Made by a program: the position numbers and the translations under genes. The notes beneath the pieces were generated by a model. It was given only the letters and a program-made list of their open reading frames with translations, had not been told where the DNA came from and made no database searches. A DNA stretch of 64,000 nucleotides from Pseudomonadota bacterium (lineage in GTDB: Bacteria; Verrucomicrobiota; Verrucomicrobiia; Limisphaerales; SXTU01): contig RFVF01000023.1 in NCBI GenBank assembly GCA_009922615.1, positions 1 to 64,000 on the forward strand, in the 5' to 3' direction. Numbering within the stretch: the stretch's first letter is position 1; every line of letters begins with the position of its first letter. Of this stretch, positions 24,501 to 28,061 are shown one piece after another.

Positions 24501-26580
24501 CGAATTCTTCGGTCTGATCTTGACCAATCCCTTACCGGTCGGCGCGGCGTTGCTGGGGCAGACCAACAAAGCCACCGTGACCATCGTGGATGACGACATC
24601 GGTATCGGCTTCAGCACCAATGCTTACTCGGTCAGCGAAACTTCCGGGGCGGCGACGATCACGATCACGCGCTCGGGCGTCACCAACACCTCCGTGAGCG
24701 TGGCCTTCGCCACCACCAACGGCACGGCTCCGTTGGGCGTGCGCTACTTGGCCACCAACGCGGTGTTCACCTTCGCTCCGGGCGTCACCAGCCGGACATT
24801 TACCGTGCCGGTCATTGACGATCGCATCATTGAGCCGCCGCAGACGGTCAACCTCGTGTTGTCGAACCCCACGGGTGGTGCGTTCCTGACCGTCAGCAAC
24901 GCGGTGCTCACCATTTTGGACAGCGTCGGCTCAGTGGGCTTTACCGCCACCAACTTCCTCGTCGGGGAAAGCAGTTCCAATGGGGTGGTGTCAGTGTCGC
25001 GCACTGGCGGTAGTTCCGGCCCGATCACGGTGCAGTATTTCACCGCCGCCGGCACGGCCACCAGCGGGCTGGATTATGCCGACGTCAGCGGAATCCTGAG
25101 CTGGACCAATGGGGAGACTGGGCCCAAGAGCTTCTTGGTGCCGGTGTTCAATGACCAGTTGGTGGAGAACACGGAGACCATCCTGCTGCGCCTCACCAAC
25201 ATCACGGGCGGCGGAACCTTTGGCCTGAGCAACGCCACCTTGAGCATCGTGGACAACGACGGCCCCGGCGGTGTGGATTTCACCTTCGATCCCTCGACCG
25301 GCTTTGACAGCTCGGTGTATGCGGTCGTCCAGCAGACCAACGGGCAGTTGGTGGCCGCGGGCCGATTTACCGCCTTCAATGGCACCGGCCGCGCCCGGAT
25401 AGCGCGGCTGAACATCGATGGCACACTCGACACCTCGTTCAATCAAGGTCTGGGGCCGGACAACAGCGTCAACGCGCTCGCCTTGCAGCCGGATGGCCGG
25501 TTTATCATTGTCGGTGACTTCACCTCGGTCGGCGGCACATTGCGCAGCCGGGTGGCGAGGCTGCTGGCCGACGGCACCTTGGACAGCTCGTTCTCCGTGG
25601 GCGGTGGTGCGAACAACTCGATCAATGCCTTGGCGCTGCAATCCGATGGCAAGGTGATCATCGGCGGCAGCTTCACCAACTACAGCGGCGTGTCGCGCGG
25701 GCGTGTCGCGCGCTTGAATACCAGCGGCACCCTAGACGCGACCTTTAATCCTGGCACGGGCGCAAATGGAATCGTCTTTTGTGTCAACGTCTATGCGTCC
25801 GGCACCAACAGCGGCAAGATTTTGGTCGCCGGATCATTCACCACCTTCAACGGGGTTACGGTCAATCGGCTGGTTCGGTTGAACGCGGATGGTTCACAGG
25901 ACCCGACATTCAACACGGGAACCGGGGCCAACAGCGCGGTAGAATCACTGAGTATCCAGCCGGACGGGAAGGTCCTCATCGGTGGCCTGTTCAGCACTTT
26001 CAACGGTGTGTCGCGTTCGCGGCTGGCCCGCTTGAATCACGATGGCTCGCTGGACTTGAACTTCTTCCCGGTGATGAACGACACCGTCCTCAGCACGGCG
26101 GTGCAGCCGGACGGGCGCATAATAGTCGGTGGCGCGTTTACCTTCGTCAACGGCGACACCGGCACCCCGCCGGCTCCGGGTTCCGGTGTCATCTCCAAGC
26201 AGCGGACGGGCAATGTCGTCACCTTGGCCACCTCCGGTGGGCACGGTCTGGCCATCGGCTCGCACGTCACGATTGCAGGAGTGGGTGTGGGCTTTGACGG
26301 GGCTTTCACGGTGACGGGCATTGGTTCCATCACCAATTTCAGCTACGCCTCGGTGGGGGCCGATGTGGTGACCACGGCGGTCACGCCGGCCGGCACGTTC
26401 ACGCCGACGGGCACGCCGGCGGGACGCATCACGCGGCTGCTGGCGGATGGCTCGGTGGATGCCTCGTTTATCACTGGGGCCGGGGCGGACAATCTGGTGT
26501 TCTCCGTGCTGCTCCAGTCTGATTTGAAAGTGGTGCTGGGCGGCGATTTCTCCACCGTCAACAGCGCGGTCCGCGGGTGA
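3559..26580 (+). CDS. Giant exported protein of alternating Calx-beta and delta-60 repeat blocks
   Basis: About 7,670 residues. I chose the ATG at 3559; a GTG at 3529 overlaps the previous stop. No Shine-Dalgarno site is seen at either. The N-terminus has a basic stretch, a hydrophobic core (TLLTLACLWLATLGLSA) and a likely cleavage before QTISF. Three Calx-beta repeats follow, then delta-60 repeats (the GGDFT...RIARLN.DGSLD.SF motif of DUF5122 propellers) at about 4780-6220, 7650-8740, 10475-12990, 15300-17045, 18550-19650, 21415-22520 and 25270-26580. The spaces between these hold 4, 5, 6, 4, 5 and 8 Calx-beta repeats, about 35 in all. Acidic turns such as DDDT and DNDG at each Calx-beta end suggest calcium binding. 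Delta-60 blocks 1, 3 and 4 carry an extra P-domain-like insert. The frame stops in mid-propeller at 26578-26580, and a matching C-terminal domain follows in another frame. Probable role: cell-surface or secreted structural protein or adhesin. No catalytic domain was recognised. Confidence 0.9.
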   Translation: MQRTFNPRPQGRSQVSGPRAGVGRTLLTLACLWLATLGLSAQTISFLPGQPVSFSEGATNAVITIIRSPVTGVASVNYATTNGTATAGLDYVTVSGTLRFANGEGSKTVTIPILQDNIAEPTETFFLVLSNPFGASLATNVLALSILDDDTFFQFSSPTYSVSEGATNAVVTVLRTGGAPGPASVDVVTSDITATNGLDYTNVSLTLSFATGQTQANVSISIVDDFLIEGPETFRVSLTNAVGAAIAGGGSAVVTIIDNDGPGGTIGFAVFNQQVAEGSNVVITVTRTGSTALPVGVDVVVLNPNLNPVQPVSTNAIYGTDYTLSSGRGGTNVAVVTNFTVTLNLFFPAGSGFQTFTLNALNDTAVEVFETVLLSLQNATNGAVIDPPRSQMRVDINFDQQPPGAADRQHNFSSVTNPNPGANNAVYASAAYTNATSTNFGKVVIVGDFTAVNSNVRNRIARLNVDGSLDGTFDPGTGTDAYIKAVVIQPDEKILIAGGFQSFNSVGRAGVARVNDNGSLDGSFAPGIGADGPVTAMALQADGNILLAGDFTHFNNITRNGLVRLAPDGTVDASFDAGTGPNGSVYALALSSGGNFSVPVSASGGGRGSDTNIVNLGVSQGVLNLAVDNLLIPDNVRVYYGTNLLLDVTFAGVTNLTVPFGPGAATTVTIIMNEGNPAASAWSYTGTIGVTASTVQTIYLAGDFTSVAGSPRPRVARLLPGGSVDPAFAPASGPDNTVFALLPGVSSILLGGAFTTYDGVSRGGLARINLNGSLDTTFYPGSGVVGSVYSIVTQTNGQPIIGGEFISYNGTPRTNLTRLYSNGVLDTSFLERFYNQTQPGPNGSVQTVNVLPSGSVLIGGVFSLVGGGFTGQQVLPRYNVAQLVGGDILPARNMAGNIGFSTNSFTIDENVVSGAVAVRLTRANGELGQVTVNYQTVDGTAIAGRDYVNTAGSVSWADSDTFVDRLIFVPIIDNSVVDGNRAFTIKLTSVTSGGWGTDPALDFLDTTTVTIVDDDSTPGVLGFSAPFYRVDESVGNATITVVRTNGSVGAVSVQYATSPGTATAGADYSSRSGTLSFASGQTSRTFTVPILNDTIVEFEETVLLTLSSVSGGAKLGLTNSMILIESDDGGPGSIGFLTNQFVVAEASGQAVLTVIRTSGTVGTATVDLLTYDLPPASSGVARAGLDYTAVSNRLTFASGVGTQTVVVPITVDRLVEGDEVFGVRLTNVTGGANLGALSNVPVVIRDANSFGSLSLISTNFVVNERTNAIYLTVVRSGGDTDAVSVRYFTTAGSALPGVRYVATNGTLLFPDLVTTQYIVVPIIQDVIANPALSFSVTLSNFVKAAAGPNTNAVITVYDQQSLAAAAGTVDTSLDTSAAASGSVSAIAVLASGKLVIGGSFTNFNGIPVGRIARVNDDGTVDQTFLSGSGANAVINSVVVQADQKILIGGVFTNYNGSGRTSLARLLSDGTLDTSFNPGSGPDNAVNSLALGAGGRIYVGGAFTTFNGVTRPGLVALNSGGAVDSSFNTGSGVAGKVFVVALQADGKVIVGGDFAVVNNTSRGGVARLNADGSLDNTFMAGLSGADSAVRTAVVQSDGKVVIGGSFTTVNGVPRAGLARLNADGSLDAAFLASGQVADAVVLALAAQPDGRLLVTGDFQNFGGVPRNRVVRLNTDGSVDPTFNTGSGANGVINAVALQLDEKIVLGGSFTLFDGVARQNLVRLMGGSNLGAGSYGFEAPVFTVSESGTNALITVRRSLGLAADSTVAFATAPGTALASHFGATNGVLSFPTNVVFATFTVGVSNTALVEGDRTVILSLTAPTAGAVLGNISNATLIILEDDSAIGFSTASYSIGENVPGGQAAISVTRTGNTNSTVSVLAQTISGGTAGAGIRYLATNTVLTFAPGDTTRLFLVPVIDDLIAEGDETVLMSLTNFQATGTATALGVAGLTNATLLILDNEFGPGSFAFALGTQSVSEAAGSVTVSVNRLNGSSGVTTVRFTTADGTATAGADYVATNGVLTFASGDLVKNFVVQILQDQLVEGNETFQISLSNPTGGATVQPTNTLSVVILDDDSQISFSAAAYAVAEDAGTLNVPVLRTGGTNTTVTVTLNTVSGTALAGVDFVSVQTNLTFLPGQTNLNFNFTPIDDNLLEGNETLSLTLSNAVSTPTGSAFFGISNAVVTILDNEIVLAFSSATYSVAENAGRASISVIRLGVTNAAVAVDFATSNLTAIAGLDYVVTNGTLSFAAGVTNLSFDVLVTDNDQVNSPKSVQLSLFNAVGPLGVLLGTITNATLLINDNDLNSPVAGSLDVSFGANLGANGPVYAMAFHTNGQLVLGGGFTTVNGGLVNRIARLNVDGTLDQNFNPGQGANTNVYAVAVQSDGSVLVGGRFDSVGGAGLARVARLTPSGTLDLSFDPGLGADNDVYALAVQVDGSVLVGGAFTNFAGQGLSRIARLTSAGAVDATFSVGSGANGAVRSIAVMTDGRIVIAGDFTTYNGVAVPRIARLTAAGALDVTFNPGAGADNTVYSVAVQTNGSVVVGGTFTTFAGLTKNGLTRLNIDGTLDATFNSGVGANGPVFSVGLRSNGKVMVAGAFTTINGVSRNRYARLNADGGLDAVFDPGTGANNVVDSLAVYIPPPVVPVGVFASATFGFFPLAQTNVVDSGGTSGVVSLTLTSSPFFFRGVDNLRIYYQGTQLLNTNLATSNSFSVPYGPGTSTVVTIIMNEGVLSSLQQWSYVGSIVPDSTAVERVVVGGDFTAINGVNRDRVAQLTEGGPMDATYGLGSGSSIVLAVGVNTNYAQPTLLGKSVVGGNFTTLNGANVSRVARLNLDGSLDLSFAIGTGANDTVNALVVQPDGKVIIGGFFTNFNALSRGRLARLNANGSVDAGFDTSIGANNVVLTVALQPDGRSLVGGLFTSLNGTARNFIARLNPDGTVDSTFNTSVGADGAVRAIAVQPDGKVLVGGDFNTMNGVARSRLARLNTDGSLDLGFNNSGAGFNGFVSALAVDASGRILAGGAFTSVSGTSRSRIVRLTSAAGAVDGTFDPGTGFDEYVSTVTVQPDGKLLLVGGFTAFDGLQANRIARLNPDGSIDTTVNFGTGADNFVSAMAVQPWDQKIIIGGAFTKVDGQARNGVARVNAGANGAGGGSFEFTALTYLVDENATNATVSVVRRGGLTGTATVQLATSDGTALQGVDYVGITSTLTFVNGQNLTNLFVRILDNLVPNPNKTVNLTLLNPSPGSGLGTVNPATITIVDNDSVLEFSAATYSVSESSSNATIIVVRNGGGAGAVSVAYSTAGGTATEGVDFIMVTNQLFWAAGDVAPKSFNVPIISDSLVEGNETVLLTLSNPGGSATLGRSTAVLTIVDDDFSPGVLGFSTNSYVAMENSGTAVITVVRTNGTTGPVSVQFGTANGSAIAGVRYLATNGFLNFSDGQTTKTFSVPLINDSVSQGDQSVLLILSNPGNGAALGLTNAALLIRDDEISNGILTFSSTNYVVVENVGAAAITVIRTNGSQGTVTANFTTADGTAKAGSDYTTTSGTLIFADGVTNVTFNIPILDDTIIEPTEVLNLYLSNPTGGATLGLASATLTIVDDDYHPGSFTFTAATYLVKDTESTNTHYFDDNTAYDGFYGLFTGSPGTILYSNRHHNIPGALITVTRTGGADGVVSVDFATRNSTNVISTNIFSTNFFLITSNAQAGVDYVATSGTLTFMDHEMAKSFIVPIIANNTFLFSRTNSLIPFEYLPFDVVLSNATGGATLGGLTSAQVMIERIADTTSYRWSRKHFRVREDIGVARLFGFGPATTTLIISFNDPKNGTNLWTVGGFFNTIETLQQAGSDWAYNGNPAGNTVTGDYDGRTQTISVGNVWAVSVPIYDDLIAEFNEDFVAQLHHANSAAIDDEASVTILDNDDPPGAFDRDYNPDFDDKTVPPQNSVPGANNTVFAVAVQDDGKAVIGGDFTAVNTFQRSRIARMNLDGSLDTSFNPGVGANDFVAAVGVYPATTNSSIVFDTNGVAIATNLVVSTNAGKIILGGGFSSYNGTSRNFIARVDTNGVLDASFNPGIGANAAIRALRVYTNGAFNGRVLIAGDFTSYYGTNRNHIARINEDGTLDTGFNPGTGANGPIYAMVIQADGKVIIGGEFTTFNGVPRNRVARLTATGALDSTFNPSAGADGTVYALGLERPAGIINVNRTASGGAAEDDFIVNLGTATAGTITINYDFYFIPDQLRVYYGSSRIPANRIYDTGVTNGANTVTIPFGPGTNNTLLIVMNEGSAFDPSTQWTYDATVFPTASAAERIILGGEFNNFDLRRRNKVARLNSDGSLDTSFATGSGFNDTVYAIAMTSSGQAVFGGQFTDFNNTRRIGMARLLLNGTLDTTFMDTSFNQFIGLINLTNGQPRNFVSAIAIQPATNTISVSNGTNAFSITNLTEDFIIGGSFQQGGGGNRDLANSVAPGFTSTNSGRRVLAGFDRSDKLAKPGEWPRADIRKRSNVARVKGGTTRGPGNIDFTLPNYALDEGGGSIFITLNRTNGGYDNGSFTERPIGPAAVSFNTVDAPFGPGAATAGVDYITARRQPIWVLEGPRPSDGTTGANNVLRGATDVFVAVQEDTLIEGNEIVDLVLSIPQGQLFLNGERVATGVALGVSHSTLTIVDNDFNPGVLTFPQSVFRVDENVGAAVITVIRTNGSAGPISCDYSTVEIGSTSTVGADYVATFGSIAFASGQLTNTFSVQIIDDTIVELDETIVIRLSNPRGGATLGLTNAAILIIDNDFAAGRLNFSQTNYTVSESGGTALITVQRSGGSQGAVTVQATVSDGTAVSPVDYAAATNTLVWAAGETASKVFPVSIVNNLIVDGNRTVNLALANSSIPGALGTVTNAVLTIVDDDVYGGLAFSQSAYTVNENGGQAIITVVRLGGVAGTVGARFDTVVGGTARAGVDYVTTNGTVTMVPGQTSTNFIVRILDNTIADGTRTVNLLLSSPTNGTLTFPTTAILSIIDDESANIPAGSLDTTYTSSGADSAIYTLALQPDGNLLVGGDFTGVNGVSRNRLARLNATGALDPVFNPGGANGSIRSILVYDHGFNTGRILVSGFFTQVSGTNRSRIARLNQGGSVDLTFDPGAGADNAIYAVALQPDDKVVIGGGFSTFNGIGRNFIARLNENGTLDNTFDPGTGANGPVYAVAVQPDGKVLIGGDFTMVNGVALTNLARLNGNGSVDTSFNIGSGASSTVRSLLVQTDGKILMAGSFTNYAGNAVGRVARLDAAGGLDTSFNTGGVGADNAVFFMTVQRDGKMLLGGDFTRFNGVSRNRFTRLNPDGTTDPTINIGTGANNFIAAIALQTDDKIILAGGFTTFNSVPKNYLVRLNGGVIAGSGSLEFTSANYSVAENAGSGTIVVRRVGGTTGSASVFFTTSDGTATTNGIHYTNVAATLNFPQGETFVATNISIVDDQIVNADRYVNLTLSNFVGAAPGGQTNALLTIVNDDGRIGFSAPTYNVSEVVPSGSATITVLRNGGATGQVAVQFATTTNGTAAPNQRFTPVSGTLVFAPGETNKTFSVPIIDDLLLNGNQTIELVLTNLTGNAVPGQMTALLTIIDNDVAPGVFNFERGNYVTNESDTIVLAQITVTRTNGSTGVVSVDYRTGNGTAIAGQDYLTSIGTLSFADGETFKTFTVPILPDTVQETNETVFLDLLNPTGGATIGFQNSAILTIVNNDILIFGNLVFSSATYTNREDDGAAVITVRRIGGTTGSIGVSYATTNTGTAIPGFHYTPASGSLTWGDGDASPRSFVIPLFNNTIVDGNRTVDLVLLNPTNGASLNIPSLATLTILDDDSAPGVLGFSAPIFNVLESASNAVITVTRTNGFTGSVSVQYATFTNVNDGAVAYSGGVVLPGVHSYTNTFGTLTFTNGIISQSFVVPMIDNNLQDGNRTFSIRLFGESGGALLGLSNATVRIVDNENAAGSVDTGFITGSGANGTVFSIVLATNGQAVLGGDFTSFNGSPRQNVARVNLDGTLDNGFDPGSIVFGTNAGIVRAVGVYTNGVNANKVVIGGLFTLVGNASRTNVARLNSDGTPDTTFDPGTGVNNAVNSVAIQNNGRVLLGGTFTAVNGTNRNFIARLNFDGSLDTTFSAGGGPDAQVRVVVPLNDGTVLIAGDFDSVAGVPNRRVARLNADGSPDSSFISRGMITNGAIYSMVLQINGQILIGGTFTATNGAGAVRVNVARLNADGTLDPTFDPATGPDDFVDALAVQPDGKIIVGGAFANFAGYSRSRLARLDLNGGVDPTINIGTGADNLVAALALQNDGKILVGGAFTSFNRVPQNHFTRLHGGQNYGAGLVVFGASQFTVSEAGTNAIISVLRTGGTSNFVSVDYSVIAGGTAVPGVDYLPVGGTLFFGQGETLRTFVLPIIDDTLVKPDRTVFLTLSNVTGGAALDIPPTAVLTITENDSQLSFSSGAFSVAENGTNAVVTVVRLGGTNELVFVDYFTAGITATPLLDFTNVSGTLTFLPGVSTQTFLVPVVDDILVEGSETVALFLTNAGPIGIAAVGGVTNSTLTIVDNDFGVGVLGFAATNFNALENAGFAVITVVRTNGSSGAVTVTFATVDGVGNATPGVDYLSTNGILTFGDGETSKTFNVPIIDDPLVEGPETVALQLVATTGGAGLGLTNATMTIVDDDSYGTFQFSTNSYFVSESVGSVTVTVLRTGGTVGAVSVDFATVGGTATPGVDYFPVAQVLRFAQGQSSSNVTVQIINDQIVEPQESIGLILTNATAGAVLGSLTNSTILIADDDMQFSFIQTNYLVVENAGTAVVTVSRYGVTNLVGSVTYATSDGSALNGVDYLGVTNTLVFRPGVTSSNFSVPILDNQVVQLNRTLNLTLSNATSTSNNIVSTNNASVGTNGVATLTILDNDNTFSFNATDYTVSESAGQLQVTVVRSGQNTGVVSVVCATVPLSIPNAATPNADYSAVSATLSFSPGQSNVLFSVPIIADTLPEGNEFFGLILTNPLPVGAALLGQTNKATVTIVDDDIGIGFSTNAYSVSETSGAATITITRSGVTNTSVSVAFATTNGTAPLGVRYLATNAVFTFAPGVTSRTFTVPVIDDRIIEPPQTVNLVLSNPTGGAFLTVSNAVLTILDSVGSVGFTATNFLVGESSSNGVVSVSRTGGSSGPITVQYFTAAGTATSGLDYADVSGILSWTNGETGPKSFLVPVFNDQLVENTETILLRLTNITGGGTFGLSNATLSIVDNDGPGGVDFTFDPSTGFDSSVYAVVQQTNGQLVAAGRFTAFNGTGRARIARLNIDGTLDTSFNQGLGPDNSVNALALQPDGRFIIVGDFTSVGGTLRSRVARLLADGTLDSSFSVGGGANNSINALALQSDGKVIIGGSFTNYSGVSRGRVARLNTSGTLDATFNPGTGANGIVFCVNVYASGTNSGKILVAGSFTTFNGVTVNRLVRLNADGSQDPTFNTGTGANSAVESLSIQPDGKVLIGGLFSTFNGVSRSRLARLNHDGSLDLNFFPVMNDTVLSTAVQPDGRIIVGGAFTFVNGDTGTPPAPGSGVISKQRTGNVVTLATSGGHGLAIGSHVTIAGVGVGFDGAFTVTGIGSITNFSYASVGADVVTTAVTPAGTFTPTGTPAGRITRLLADGSVDASFITGAGADNLVFSVLLQSDLKVVLGGDFSTVNSAVRG

Positions 26581-26741
26581 CGGCCGAGCCGGGCCGGGCT
26601 TATCGCATCGACTACTCCACCGATCTGAAGACGTGGAACGTGCTCACGCCTGTCAACAGCGGCTACGGCGTGGTGAATTTCACCGACCCGGCATCGGTTG
26701 GCAATGTGCGTCGCTATTACCGCGTGATCCAGTTGCCGTAG
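26577..26741 (+). pseudogene. Detached C-terminal domain of the giant repeat protein (frame -1)
   Basis: Directly overlapping the stop of the giant gene, another frame runs 54 codons to a TAG at 26739-26741. It reads VTAEPGRAYRIDYSTDLKTW and ends YYRVIQLP, the Ig-like domain that usually closes delta-60 proteins in Verrucomicrobia (STDL..W..., then YYR near the end). It has no start codon context or ribosome site of its own. The simplest reading is that a deletion or indel around 26570-26580 moved it out of frame. The normal remainder of the last delta-60 repeat (ARLN.DG) is also missing, so more than one base may have been lost. Confidence 0.75.
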
Positions 26742-26873
26742 GCGGTGCAGCGCACAGGGTTTTTCTCCACGATAGCCCGGCGTGTGCTTTTGAACCTCAC
26801 GTGACAAGCTGGCTGTCGCTCGCTACCCTCCGTCGATGTTCGCGTTGTTGGATTTGATCCGGTTGCTAGCTTG
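26742..26873. other. Intergenic spacer, nothing recognised
   Basis: This short gap separates the giant surface-protein locus from the LptF/G-type gene. I see no convincing hairpin with a T tract, no repeat and no credible short gene. Confidence 0.5.
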
Positions 26874-28022
26874 ATGAGGACGTTGCATTTCTATGTCCTG
26901 CGGCAGGTGCTGGCTACGCTGGCCATGACTGTGGCGGTGTTTACGGGCCTGTTTCTCATCGTCAATGCGCTCAAGGAAATCCTGCCGCTGCTGGTGCGGC
27001 ACGTGCCGCTGGCCAACGTGATCGAGGTGGTCGCGATGCTCTTGCCCTTCGGTTTGGTCTTTGCGCTACCGATGGGATTGCTGACGGCGACACTGCTGGT
27101 GTTCGGCCGGCTCGGAGCCGATCAGGAGCTCACGGCGGTCCGCTCGGGTGGGGTGAGCCTCATCTCGCTGATCCTACCGATCATTGGCTTGAGTGTGGTC
27201 GCAAGCGGGGTGGCGGCCTTTTTGAATCTCGAACTGGCTCCGTGGTGCCGCGTGCGCTCCAAGGAATTGCTTTACGAACTGGGTGTGGCGCGGCCCACGG
27301 CCTTGCTGGTCGAGCAACGCTTCATCACGGAATTTCCGGGCTGGACAATTTACCTCGGCAAGCGCACGGGCGAGGCCGAGTTCGAGCAGGTGCGGCTTTA
27401 TGAGTTGAAGCAGGATCAGTTGACCCAGCGCATCCATGCCCGCCGGGGACAGGTCACGACGGACCCAGCGACGCGGCAGGTTGTGTTCCGGCTCTTTGAA
27501 GCCGAGGTCTTCACCAAGTCTCTCCTCTCAACCAACGCAACGGCGGGCGGATCCGTCACCAATTCGACACTGGCCGGGGCGGGCGAATGGAACATGGTTT
27601 TCTTTGATGAGGCACCGCCGGTGAAGCTCGATTTGTCAGGCACGCAGCCGAGCGAGGGAAAGCCTAAGCTCAGTGAAATGTCCTTTCGTCAATTACTGGC
27701 CGAGTTGCGTGAGCGTCGGCACCAAGGGGTCGAGGTGACGCCCGTGCTGGTCCACCTTAATCGGCAGGTGTCATTCTCCTTTGCGTGCATCGGGTTCACG
27801 CTCATCGGCATTCCGCTGGGCATTCGCGGGCATCGGCGGGAAACGAGTTTTGGCATTGCGGCGGCGTTGGGGCTGACGGCGGTTTATTACAGCTTCATCA
27901 TTGTGGGCCAGTCGTGGGAGTTGCGCCCGCACCTGCATCCGCAACTGATCGTCTGGGTGCCGAACTTTCTATTTCAAGGAATCGGCGGCTGGCTTTTGTG
28001 GCGGGCGAACCGTGGGCTTTGA
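26874..28022 (+). CDS. LptF/LptG family permease (YjgP/YjgQ)
   Basis: A protein of 382 residues, near the usual family length of 350-400. The ATG at 26874 is preferred; a TTG lies immediately before it. The N-terminal half has the family's membrane segments (about residues 15-35, 55-80 and 100-125) and the conserved ELTAVRSGGVSL stretch. A periplasmic beta-jellyroll region follows (about 125-270), then three more membrane helices at the C-terminus beginning VHLNRQVSFSFACIGF. LptF and LptG form the inner-membrane part of the LptB2FG exporter that pulls lipopolysaccharide towards the outer membrane. Whether this copy is F or G cannot be settled from one gene, and no partner lies next to it. A jellyroll gene next to cell-envelope glycosyl genes fits an outer-membrane organism. 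Confidence 0.88.
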   Translation: MRTLHFYVLRQVLATLAMTVAVFTGLFLIVNALKEILPLLVRHVPLANVIEVVAMLLPFGLVFALPMGLLTATLLVFGRLGADQELTAVRSGGVSLISLILPIIGLSVVASGVAAFLNLELAPWCRVRSKELLYELGVARPTALLVEQRFITEFPGWTIYLGKRTGEAEFEQVRLYELKQDQLTQRIHARRGQVTTDPATRQVVFRLFEAEVFTKSLLSTNATAGGSVTNSTLAGAGEWNMVFFDEAPPVKLDLSGTQPSEGKPKLSEMSFRQLLAELRERRHQGVEVTPVLVHLNRQVSFSFACIGFTLIGIPLGIRGHRRETSFGIAAALGLTAVYYSFIIVGQSWELRPHLHPQLIVWVPNFLFQGIGGWLLWRANRGL

Positions 28023-28061
28023 CGCGTTTTCGCCGTTGACGTTTTCCCGGGTGGGGGTTGA

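Noticed and set aside
4740-26580. Delta-60 repeats as a sign of an enzyme (PQQ or NHL type)
   Set aside because: No cofactor or catalytic residues recur. The repeats match structural DUF5122 propellers.
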